From contig NW_027327424.1 of NCBI RefSeq assembly GCF_047675955.1, forward strand, positions 606,992 through 670,991: DNA of 64,000 nucleotides. Direction: 5' to 3'. Positions 46,641-57,657 of this stretch are shown here, one piece after another. The notes under the pieces are model-generated. The model did no database searches and was not told where the DNA came from. It worked only from the letters and a program-made list of their open reading frames with translations. Numbering within the stretch: the first letter of the stretch is position 1; the number at the start of each line of letters is the position of its first letter. A program made the position numbers and the translations under genes. This stretch comes from Chlorocebus sabaeus (Eukaryota; Chordata; Mammalia; Primates; Cercopithecidae).

Positions 46641-49600
46641 AAGGCTGTTCTTGTGGAATTGGCAAAGGGATATTTGGAAGCCCATAGATGTCTATGGTGA
46701 AAAAGGAAATATCTTCCGTTCAAAACTGGAAAGAAGCTTTCTGAGAAACTGCTCTGTGTTCTGTGAATTCATCTCACAGAGTTACATCTTTCCCTTCAAG
46801 AAGCCTTTCGCTAAGGCTGTTCTTGTGGAATTGGCAAAGGGATATTTGGAAGCCCATAGAGGGCTATGGTGAAAAAGGAAATATCTTCCGTTCAAAACTG
46901 GAAAGAAGCTTTCTGAGAAACTGCTCTGTGTTCTTTGAATTCATCTCACAGAGTTACATCTTTCCCTTCAAGAAGCCTTTCGCTAAGGCTGTTCTTGTGG
47001 AATTGGCAAAGGGATATTTGGAAGCCCATAGAGGCCTATGGTGAAAAAGGAAATATCTTCCGTTCAAAACTGGAAAGAAGCTTTCTGAGAAACTGCTCTG
47101 TGTTCTGTGAATTCATCTCACAGAGTTACATCTTTCCCTTCAAGAAGCCTTTCGCTAAGGCTGTTCTTGTGGAATTGGCAAAGGGATATTTGGAAGCCCA
47201 TAGAGGGCTATGGTGAAAAAGGAAATATCTTCCGTTCAAAACTGGAAAGAAGCTTTCTGAGAAACTGCTCTGTGTTCTGTGAATTCATCTCACAGAGTTA
47301 CATCTTTCCCTTCAAGAAGCCTTTCGCTGAGGCTGTTCTTGTGGAATTGGCAAAGGGATATTTGGAAGCCCTTAGAGGGCTATGGTGAAAAAGGAAATAT
47401 CTTCCGTTCAAAACTGGAAAGAAGCTTTCTGAGAAACTGCTCTGTGTTCTGTTAATTCATCTCACAGAGTTACATCTTTCCCTTCAAGAAGCCTTTCGCT
47501 AAGGCTGTTCTTGTGGAATTGGCAAAGCGATATTTGGAAGCCCATAGAGGCCTATGGTGAAAAAGGAAATATCTTCCGTTCAAAACTGGAAAGAAGCTTT
47601 CTGAGAAACTGCTCTGTGTTCTGTGAATTCATCTCACAGAGTTACATCTTTCCCTTCAAGAAGCCTTTCGCTAAGGCTGTTCTTGTGGAATTGGCAAAGG
47701 GATATTTGGAAGCCCATAGATGGCTATGGTGAAAAAGGAAATATCTTCCGTTCAAAACTGGAAAGAAGCTTTCTGAGAAACTGCTCTGTGTTCTGTGAAT
47801 TCATCTCACAGAGTTACATCTTTCCCTTCAAGAAGCCTTTCGCTAAGGCTGTTCTTGTGGAATTGGCAAAGGGATATTTGGAAGCCCATAGAGGGCTATG
47901 GTGAAAAAGGAAATATCTTCCGTTCAAAACTGGAAAGAAGCTTTCTGAGAAACTGCTCTGTGTTCTTTGAATTCATCTCACAGAGTTACATCTTTCCCTT
48001 CAAGAAGCCTTTCGCTAAGGCTGTTCTTGTGGAATTGGCAAAGGGATATTTGGAAGCCCATAGAGGCCTATGGTGAAAAAGGAAATATCTTCCGTTCAAA
48101 ACTGGAAAGAAGCTTTCTGAGAAACTGCTCTGTGTTCTGTGAATTCATCTCACAGAGTTACATCTTTCCCTTCAAGAAGCCTTTCGCTAAGGCTGTTCTT
48201 GTGGAATTGGCAAAGGGATATTTGGAAGCCCATAGAGGGCTATGGTGAAAAAGGAAATATCTTCCGTTCAAAACTGGAAAGAAGCTTTCTGAGAAACTGC
48301 TCTGTGTTCTGTGAATTCATCTCACAGAGTTACATCTTTCCCTTCAAGAAGCCTTTCGCTGAGGCTGTTCTTGTGGAATTGGCAAAGGGATATTTGGAAG
48401 CCCTTAGAGGGCTATGGTGAAAAAGGAAATATCTTCCGTTCAAAACTGGAAAGAAGCTTTCTGAGAAACTGCTCTGTGTTCTGTTAATTCATCTCACAGA
48501 GTTACATCTTTCCCTTCAAGAAGCCTTTCGCTAAGGCTGTTCTTGTGGAATTGGCAAAGCGATATTTGGAAGCCCATAGAGGCCTATGGTGAAAAAGGAA
48601 ATATCTTCCGTTCAAAACTGGAAAGAAGCTTTCTGAGAAACTGCTCTGTGTTCTGTGAATTCATCTCACAGAGTTACATCTTTCCCTTCAAGAAGCCTTT
48701 CGCTAAGGCTGTTCTTGTGGAATTGGCAAAGGGATATTTGGAAGCCCATAGAAGGCTATGGTGAAAAAGGAAATATCTTCCGTTCAAAACTGGAAAGAAG
48801 CTTTCTGAGAAACTGTTCTGTGTTCTGTTAATTCATCTCACAGAGTTACATCTTTCCCTTCAAGAAGCCTTTCGCTAAGGCTGTTCTTGTGGAATTGGCA
48901 AAGGGATATTTTGAAGCCCATAGAGGGCTATGGTGAAAAAGGAAATATCTTCCGTTCAAAACTGGAAAGAAGCTTTCTGAGAAACTGCTCTGTGTTCTGT
49001 GAATTCCTCTCCAAGAGTTACATTTTTCCCTTCAAGAAGCCTTTCGCTAAGGCTGTTCTTGTGGAATTGGCAAAGGGATATTTGGAAGCCCATAGAGGAC
49101 TATGGTGAAAAAGGAAATATCTTCCGTTCAAAACTGGAAAGAAGCTTTCTGAGAAACTGTTCTGTGTTCTGTTAATTCATCTCACAGAGTTACATCTTTC
49201 CCTTCAAGAAGCCTTTCGCTTAGGCTGTTCTTGTGGAATTGGCAAAGGGATATTTGGAAGCCCATAGAGGGCTATGGTGAAAAAGGAAATATCTTCCGTT
49301 CAAAACTGGAAAGAAGCTTTCTGAGAAACTGCTCTGTGTTCTGTGAATTCATCTCACAGAGTTACATCTTTCCCTTCAAGAAGCCTTTCGCTAAGGCTGT
49401 TCTTGTGGAATTGGCAAAGGGATATTTGGAAGCCCATAGAGGGCTATGGTGAAAAAGGAAATATCTTCCGTTCAAAACTGGAAAGAAGCTTTCTGAGAAA
49501 CTGCTCTGTGTTCTGTGAATTCATCTCACAGAGTTACATCTTTCCCTTCAAGAAGCCTTTCGCTAAGGCTGTTCTTTTGGAATTGGCAAAGGGATATTTG

Positions 49601-49720
49601 GAAGCCCATAGATGTCTATGGTGAAAAAGGAAATATCTTCCGTTCAAAACTGGAAAGAAGCTTTCTGAGAAACTGCTCTGGGTTCTGTTAATTCATCTCA
49701 CAGAGTTACATCTTTCCCTT
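46641..49720 (+). repeat. Mosaic block M5 with a 6-monomer tandem duplication
   Basis: 46.65 kb onward repeats the 34.1-36.1 kb order. Within it, TTCTTTGAATTC (~46,932 and ~47,964), then the AGGCCT, AGGGCT, GCTGAGG, CTTAGAGGG and GCGATATTT monomers, occur twice at an offset of 1,032 bp (6 x 172). The two copies are told apart by TAGATGGCT after the first (~47,718) and TAGAAGGCT after the second (~48,750). Private: ATATTTTGAAGCCC at ~48,910. Confidence 0.8.
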
Positions 49721-50949
49721 CAAGAAGCCTTTCGCTAAGGCTGTTCTTGTGTAATTGGCAAAGGGATATTTGGAAGCCCATAGAGGCCTATGGTGAAAAA
49801 GGAAATATCTTCCTTTCAAAACTGGAAAGAAGCTTTCTGAGAAACTGCTCTGTGTTCTGTGAATTCATCTCACAGAATTACATCTTTCCCTTCAAGAAGC
49901 CTTTCGCTAAGGCTGTTCTTGTGGAATTGGCAAAGCGATATTTGGAAGCCCATAGAGGGCTATGGTGAAAAAGGAAATATCTTCCGTTCAAAACTGGAAA
50001 GAAGCTTTCTGAGAAACTGCTCTGTGTTCTGTGAATTCATCTCACAGAGTTACATCTTTCCCTTCAAGAAGCCTTTCGCTAAGGCTGTTCTTGTGGAATT
50101 GGCAAAGGGATATTTGGAAGCCCTTAGAGGGCTATGGTGAAAAAGGAAATATCTTCCGTTCAAAACTGGAAAGAAGCTTTCTGAGAAACTGCTCTGTGTT
50201 CTGTTAATTCATCTCACAGAGTTACATCTTTCCCTTCAAGAAGCCTTTCGCTGAGGCTGTTCTTGTGGAATTGGCAAAGGGATATTTGGAAGCCCATAGA
50301 GGGCTATGGTGAAAAAGGAAATATCTTCCGTTCAAAACTGGAAAGAAGCTTTCTGAGAAACTGCTCTGTGTTCTGTTAATTCATCTCACAGAGTTACATC
50401 TTTCCCTTCAAGAAGCCTTTCGCTAAGGCTGTTCTTGTGGAATTGGCAAAGCGATATTTGGAAGCCCATAGAGGCCTATGGTGAAAAAGGAAATATCTTC
50501 CGTTCAAAACTGGAAAGAAGCTTTCTGAGAAACTGCTCTGTGTTCTGTGAATTCATCTCACAGAGTTACATCTTTCCCTTCAAGAAGCCTTTCGCTAAGG
50601 CTGTTCTTTTGGAATTGGCAAAGGGATATTTGGAAGCCCATAGAAGGCTATGGTGAAAAAGGAAATATCTTCCGTTCAAAACTGGAAAGAAGCTTTCTGA
50701 GAAACTGCTCTGTGTTCTGTTAATTCATCTCACAGAGTTACATCTTTCCCTTCAAGAAGCCTTTCGCTAAGGCTGTTCTTGTGGAATTGGCAAAGGGATA
50801 TTTGGAAGCCCATAGATGTCTATGGTGAAAAAGGAAATATCTTCCGTTCAAAACTGGAAAGAAGCTTTCTGAGAAACTGCTCTGGGTTCTGTTAATTCAT
50901 CTCACAGAGTTACATCTTTCCCTTCAAGAAGCCTTTCGCTAAGGCTGTT
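49721..50949 (+). repeat. Mosaic block M6 leading into the terminal HOR
   Basis: GTGTAATTGG (~49,751), TTCCTTTC and CAGAATTAC (~49,811-49,878) resemble the 1.6, 37.4 and 52.85 kb monomers. After CTTAGAGGG (~50,122) the sequence follows ~42.2 kb onward at offset 7,910 bp (46 monomers minus 2). CTTTTGGAATTGG at ~50,607 is unusual next to TAGAAGGCT. TAGATGTCT and CTGGGTTCTGTTAATTC then lead into the 39-monomer unit. Confidence 0.65.
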
Positions 50950-52810
50950 CTTGTGGAATTGGCAAAGGGATATTTGGAAGCCCATAGAGGGCTATGGTGA
51001 AAAAGGAAATATCTTCCGTTCAAAACTGGAAAGAAGCTTTCTGAGAAACTGCTCTGTGTTCTTTGAATTCATCTCACAGAGTTACATCTTTCCCTTCAAG
51101 AAGCCTTTCGCTAAGGCTGTTCTTGTGGAATTGGCAAAGGGATATTTGGAAGCCCATAGAGGCCTATGGTGAAAAAGGAAATATCTTCCGTTCAAAACTG
51201 GAAAGAAGCTTTCTGAGAAACTGCTCTGTGTTCTGTGAATTCATCTCACAGAGTTACATCTTTCCCTTCAAGAAGCCTTTCGCTAAGGCTGTTCTTGTGG
51301 AATTGGCAAAGGGATATTTGGAAGCCCATAGAGGGCTATGGTGAAAAAGGAAATATCTTCCGTTCAAAACTGGAAAGAAGCTTTCTGAGAAACTGCTCTG
51401 TGTTCTGTGAATTCATCTCACAGAGTTACATCTTTCCCTTCAAGAAGCCTTTCGCTGAGGCTGTTCTTGTGGAATTGGCAAAGGGATATTTGGAAGCCCT
51501 TAGAGGGCTATGGTGAAAAAGGAAATATCTTCCGTTCAAAACTGGAAAGAAGCTTTCTGAGAAACTGCTCTGTGTTCTGTTAATTCATCTCACAGAGTTA
51601 CATCTTTCCCTTCAAGAAGCCTTTCGCTAAGGCTGTTCTTGTGGAATTGGCAAAGCGATATTTGGAAGCCCATAGAGGCCTATGGTGAAAAAGGAAATAT
51701 CTTCCGTTCAAAACTGGAAAGAAGCTTTCTGAGAAACTGCTCTGTGTTCTGTGAATTCATCTCACAGAGTTACATCTTTCCCTTCAAGAAGCCTTTCGCT
51801 AAGGCTGTTCTTGTGGAATTGGCAAAGGGATATTTGGAAGCCCATAGAAGGCTATGGTGAAAAAGGAAATATCTTCCGTTCAAAACTGGAAAGAAGCTTT
51901 CTGAGAAACTGTTCTGTGTTCTGTTAATTCATCTCACAGAGTTACATCTTTCCCTTCAAGAAGCCTTTCGCTAAGGCTGTTCTTGTGGAATTGGCAAAGG
52001 GATATTTGGAAGCCCATAGAGGGCTATGGTGAAAAAGGAAATATCTTCCGTTCAAAACTGGAAAGAAGCTTTCTGAGAAACTGCTCTGTGTTCTGTGAAT
52101 TCCTCTCCAAGAGTTACATTTTTCCCTTCAAGAAGCCTTTCGCTAAGGCTGTTCTTGTGGAATTGGCAAAGGGATATTTGGAAGCCCATAGAGGACTATG
52201 GTGAAAAAGGAAATATCTTCCGTTCAAAACTGGAAAGAAGCTTTCTGAGAAACTGTTCTGTGTTCTGTTAATTCATCTCACAGAGTTACATCTTTCCCTT
52301 CAAGAAGCCTTTCGCTTAGGCTGTTCTTGTGGAATTGGCAAAGGGATATTTGGAAGCCCATAGAGGCCTATGGTGAAAAAGGAAATATCTTCCGTTCAAA
52401 ACTGGAAAGAAGCTTTCTGAGAAACTGCTCTGTGTTCTGTGAATTCATCTCACAGAGTTACATCTTTCCCTTCAAGAAGCCTTTCGCTAAGGCTGTTCTT
52501 GTGGAATTGGCAAAGGGATATTTGGAAACCCCTAGAGGGCTATGGTGAAAAAGGAAATATCTTCCGTTCAAAACTGGAAAGAAGCTTTCTGAGAAACTGC
52601 TCTGTGTTCTGTGAATTCATCTCACAGAGTTACATCTTTCCCTTCAAGAAGCCTTTCGCTAAGGCTGTTCTTTTGGAATTGGCAAAGGGATATTTGGAAG
52701 CCCATAGATGTCTATGGTGAAAAAGGAAATATCTTCCGTTCAAAACTGGAAAGAAGCTTTCTGAGAAACTGCTCTGGGTTCTGTTAATTCATCTCACAGA
52801 GTTACATCTT

Positions 52811-52819
52811 TCCCTTTCA
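52811..52819 (+). repeat. 1-bp insertion (TCCCTTTCAAG), compensated at ~53,153
   Basis: One extra T in the TTTCCCTTCAAG block. Two monomers later, ACATCTTCCCTTC at 53,150-53,160 lacks one T, so phase is restored. Neither change is in the partner copies at ~49.7 and ~59.5 kb, so both are recent or are assembly errors in short homopolymers. Confidence 0.75.
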
Positions 52820-54659
52820 AGAAGCCTTTCGCTAAGGCTGTTCTTGTGTAATTGGCAAAGGGATATTTGGAAGCCCATAGAGGCCTATGGTGAAAAAGGA
52901 AATATCTTCCTTTCAAAACTGGAAAGAAGCTTTCTGAGAAACTGCTCTGTGTTCTGTGAATTCATCTCACAGAATTACATCTTTCCCTTCAAGAAGCCTT
53001 TCGCTAAGGCTGTTCTTGTGGAATTGGCAAAGCGATATTTGGAAGCCCATAGAGGGCTATGGTGAAAAAGGAAATATCTTCCGTTCAAAACTGGAAAGAA
53101 GCTTTCTGAGAAACTGCTCTGTGTTCTGTTAATTCATCTCACAGAGTTACATCTTCCCTTCAAGAAGCCTTTCGCTAAGGCTGTTCTTGTGGAATTGGCA
53201 AAGGGATATTTGGAAGCCCATAGAGGCCTATGGTGAAAAAGGAAATATCTTCCGTTCAAAACTGGAAAGAAGCTTTCTGAGAAACTGCTCTGTGTTCTGT
53301 GAATTCATCTCACAGAGTTACATCTTTCCCTTCAAGAAGCCTTTCGCAAAGGCTGTTCTTGTGGAATTGGCAAAGGGATATTTGGAAGCCCATAGAGGGC
53401 TATGGTGAAAAAGGAAATATCTTCCGTTCAAAACTGGAAAGAAGCTTTCTGAGAAACTGCTCTGTGTTCTGTGAATTCATCTCACAGAGTTACATCTTTC
53501 CCTTCAAGAAGCCTTTCGTTAAGGCTGTTCTTGTGGAATTGGCAAAGGGATATTTGGAAGCCCATAGACGACTATGGTGAAAAAGGAAATATCTTCCGTT
53601 CAAAACTGGAAAGAAGCTTTCTGAGAAACTGCTCTGGGTTCTGTGAATTCATCTCACAGAGTTACATGTTTCCCTTCAAGAAGCCTTTCGCTAAGGCTGT
53701 TCTTGTGGAATTGGCAAAGGGATATTGGGAAGCCCATAGAGATCTATGGTGAAAAAGGAAATATCTTCCGTTCAAAACTGGAAAGAAGCTTTCTGAGAAA
53801 CTGCTCTGTGTTCTGTGAATTCATCTCACAGAGTTACATCTTTCCCTTCAAGAAGCCTTTCGCTAAGGCTGTTCTTGTGGAATTGGCAAAGGGATATTTG
53901 GAAGCCCATAGATGTCTATGGTGAAAAAGGAAATATCTTCCGTTCAAAACTGGAAAGAAGCTTTCTGAGAAACTGCTCTGGGTTCTGTTAATTCATCTGA
54001 CAGAGTTACATCTTTCCCTTCAAGGAGCCTTTCGCTAAGGCTGTTCTTGTGTAATTGGCAAAGGGATATTTGGAAGCCCATAGAGGCCTATGGTGAAAAA
54101 GGAAATATCTTCCTTTCAAAACTGGAAAGAAGCTTTCTGAGAAACTGCTCTGTGTTCTGTGAATTCATCTCACAGAATTACATCTTTCCCTTCAAGAAGC
54201 CTTTCGCTAAGGCTGTTCTTGTGGAATTGGCAAAGCGATATTTGGAAGCCCATAGAGGGCTATGGTGAAATAGGAAATATCTTCCGTTCAAAACTGGAAA
54301 GAAGCTTTCTGAGAAACTGCTCTGTGTTCTGTGAATTCATCTCACAGAGTTACATCTTTCCCTTCAAGAAGCCTTTCGCTAAGGCTGTTCTTGTGGAATT
54401 GGCAAAGGGATATTTGGAAGCCCATAGAGGCCTATGGTGAAAAAGGAAATATCTTCCGTTCAAAACTGGAAAGAAGCTTTCTGAGAAACTGCTCTGTGTT
54501 CTGTGAATTCATCTCACAGAGTTACATCTTTCCCTTCAAGAAGCCTTTCGCTGAGGCTGTTCTTGTGGAATTGGCAAAGGGATATTTGGAAGCCCATAGA
54601 GGCCTATGGTGAAAAAGGAAATATCTTCCGTTCAAAACTGGAAAGAAGCTTTCTGAGAA

Positions 54660-54720
54660 ACTGCTCTGTGTTCTATTAATACATCTCACAAAGTTACATC
54701 TTTCCCTACAAGAAGCCTTT
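54660..54720 (+). repeat. Monomer with a cluster of private changes to A
   Basis: Four substitutions to A occur within 34 bp: G to A at 54,675 (TTCTATTAAT), T to A at 54,681 (AATACATC), G to A at 54,691 (CACAAAGTT) and T to A at 54,708 (CCCTACAAG). They were not seen together elsewhere in the window. The monomer lies immediately before the part of the unit that is repeated at offset 6,020. Confidence 0.7.
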
Positions 54721-57657
54721 CGCTAAGGCTGTTCTTGTGGAATTGGCAAAGGGATATTTGGAAGCCCATAGAGGACTATGGTGAAAAAGGAAATATCTTC
54801 CGTTCAAAACTGGAAAGAAGCTTTCTGAGAAACTACTCTGTGTTCTGTGAATTCATCTCACAGAGTTACATCTTTCCCTTCAAGAAGCCTTTCGCTAAGG
54901 CTGTTCTTGTGGAATTGGCAAAGGGATATTTGGAAGCCCATAGAGGGCTATGGTGAAAAAGGAAATATCTTCCCTTCAAAACTGGAAAGAAGCTTTCTGA
55001 GAAACTGCTCTGTGTTCTGTTAATTCATCTCACAGAGTTACATCTTTCCCTTCAAGAAGCCTTTCGCTAAGGCTGTTCTTGAGGAATTGGCAAAGGGATA
55101 TTTGGAAGCCCATAGACGGCTATGGTGAAAAAGGAAAAATCTTCCGTTCAAAACTGGAAAGAAGCTTTCTGAGAAACTGCTCTGTGTTCTGTGAATTCAT
55201 CTCACAGAGTTACATCTTTCCCTTCAAGACGCCTTTCGCTGAGGCTGTTCTTGTGGAATTGGCAAAGCGATATTTGGAAGTCCATAGAGGGCTATGGTGA
55301 AAAAGGAAATATCTTCCGTTCAAAACTGGAAAGAAGCTTTCTGAGAAACTGCTCTGTGTTCTGTGAATTCATCTCACAGAGTTACATCTTTCCCTTCAAG
55401 AAGCCTTTCGCTAAGGCTGTTCTTGTGGAATTGGCAAAGGGATATTTGGAAGCCCATAGATGTCTATGCTGAAAAAGGAAATATCTTCCGTTCAAAACTG
55501 GAAAGAAGCTTTCTGAGAAACTGCTCTGGGTTCTCTTAATTCATCTCACAGAGTTACATCTTTCCCTTCAAGAAGCCTTTCGCTAAGGCTGTTCTTGTGG
55601 AATTGGCAAAGGGATATTTCGAAGCCCATAGAGGCCTACGGTGAAAAAGGAAATATATTCCATTCAAAATTGGAAAGAAGCTTTCTGAGAAACTGCTCTG
55701 TGTTCTGTGAATTCATCTCACAGAGTTACATCTTTCCCTTCAAGAAGCCTTTCGCTAAGGCTGTTCTTGTGGAATTGGCAAAGGGATATTTGGAAGCCCA
55801 TAGAGGGCTATGGTGAAAAAGGAAATATCTTCCGTTCAAAACTGGAAAGAAGCTTTCTGAGAAACTGCTCTGGGTTCTGTTAATTCATCTCACAGAGTTA
55901 CATCTTTCCCTTCAAGAAGCCTTTCGCTAAGGCTGTTCTTGTGGAATTGGCAAAGGGATATTTGGAAGCCCATAGAGGGCTATGGTGAAAAAGGAAATAT
56001 CTTCCGTTCAAAACTGGAAAGAAGCTTTCTGAGAAACTGCTCTGTGTTCTCTGAATTCATCTCACAGAGTTACATCTTTCCCTTCAAGAAGCCTTTCGCT
56101 GAGGCTGTTCTTGTGGAATTGGCAAAGGGATATTTGGAAGCCCATAGAGGGCTATGGTGAAAAAGGAAATATCTTCCGTTCAAAACTGGAAAGAAGCTTT
56201 CTGAGAAACTGCTCTGTGTTCTGTGAATTCATCTCACAGAGTTACATCTTTCCCTTCAAGAAGCCTTTCGCTAAGGCTGTTCTTGTGGAATTGGCAAAGG
56301 GATATTTGGAAGCCCTTAGAGGGCTATGGTGAAAAAGGAAATATCTTCCGTTCAAAACTGGAAAGAAGCTTTCTGAGAAACTGCTCTGTGTTCTGTTAAT
56401 TCATCTCACAGAGTTACATCTTTCCCTTCAAGAAGCCTTTCGCTGAGGCTGTTCTTGTGGAATTGGCAAAGGGATATTTGGAAGCCCATAGAGGGCTATG
56501 GTGAAAAAGGAAATATCTTCCGATCAAAACTGGAAAGAAGCTTTCTGAGAAACTGCTCTGTGTTCTGTTAATTCATCTCACAGAGTTACATCTTTCCCTT
56601 CAAGAAGCCTTTCGCTAAGGCTGTTCTTGTGGAATTGGCAAAGCGATATTTGGAAGCCCATAGAGGCCTATGGTGAAAAAGGAAATATCTTCCGTTCAAA
56701 ACTGGAAAGAAGCTTTCTGAGAAACTGCTCTGTGTTCTGTGAATTCATCTCACAGAGTTACATCTTTCCCTTCAAGAAGCCTTTCGCTAAGGCTGTTCTT
56801 GTGGAATTGGCAAAGGGATATTTGGAAGCCCATAGAAGGCTATGGTGAAAAAGGAAATATCTTCCGTTCAAAACTGGAAAGAAGCTTTCTGAGAAACTGC
56901 TCTGTGTTCTGTGAATTCATCTCACAGAGTTACATCTTTCCCTTCAAGAAGCCTTTCGCTAAGGCTGCTCTTGTGGAATTGGCAAAGGGATATTTGGAAG
57001 CCCATAGAGGGCTATGGTGAAAAAGGAAATATCTTCCGTTCAAAACTGGAAAGAAGCTTTCTGAGAAACTGCTCTGTGTTCTGTTAATTCATCTCACAGA
57101 GTTACATCTTTCCCTTCAAGAAGCCTTTCGCTAAGGCTGTTCTTGTGGAATTGGCAAAGGGATATTTGGAAGCCCATAGAGGGCTATGGTGAAAAAGGAA
57201 ATATCTTCCGTTCAAAACTGGAAAGAAGCTTTCTGAGAAACTGCTCTGTGTTCTGTGAATTCATCTCCAAGAGTTACATTTTTCCCTTCAAGAAGCCTTT
57301 CGCTAAGGCTGTTCTTGTGGAATTGGCAAAGGGATATTTGGAAGCCCATAGAGGACTATGGTGAAAAAGGAAATATCTTCCGTTCAAAACTGGAAAGAAG
57401 CTTTCTGAGAAACTGTTCTGTGTTCTGATAATTCATCTCACAGAGTTACATCTTTCCCTTCAAGAAGCCTTTCGCTAAGGCTGTTCTTGTGGAATTGGCA
57501 AAGGGATATTTGGAAGCCCATAGATGTCTATGGTGAAAAAGGAAATATCTTCCGTTCAAAACTGGAAAGAAGCTTTCTGAGAAACTGCTCTGGGTTCTGT
57601 TAATTCATCTCACAGAGTTACATCTTTCCCTTCAAGAAGCCTTTCGCTAAGGCTGTT

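Larger units (their letters stand above)
50950..57657 (+). repeat. HOR family E, copy 1: 39-monomer unit (6,708 bp)
   Basis: Markers from 50,951 recur from 57,659 at an offset of 6,708 bp (39 x 172): TTCTTTGAATTC, CCTCTCCAAG (~52,103 and ~58,811), GCTTAGGC, CTTTTGGAATTGG (~52,672 and ~59,380), GTGTAATTGG, TTCGCAAAGG (~53,345 and ~60,053), TAGACGACT, TAGAGATCT, ATCTGACAG and AAGGAGCC. This copy holds a 1-bp insertion at ~52,815 and a 1-bp deletion at ~53,153, which cancel. It also holds four monomers (~54.07-54.76 kb) absent from copy 2. Confidence 0.88.
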
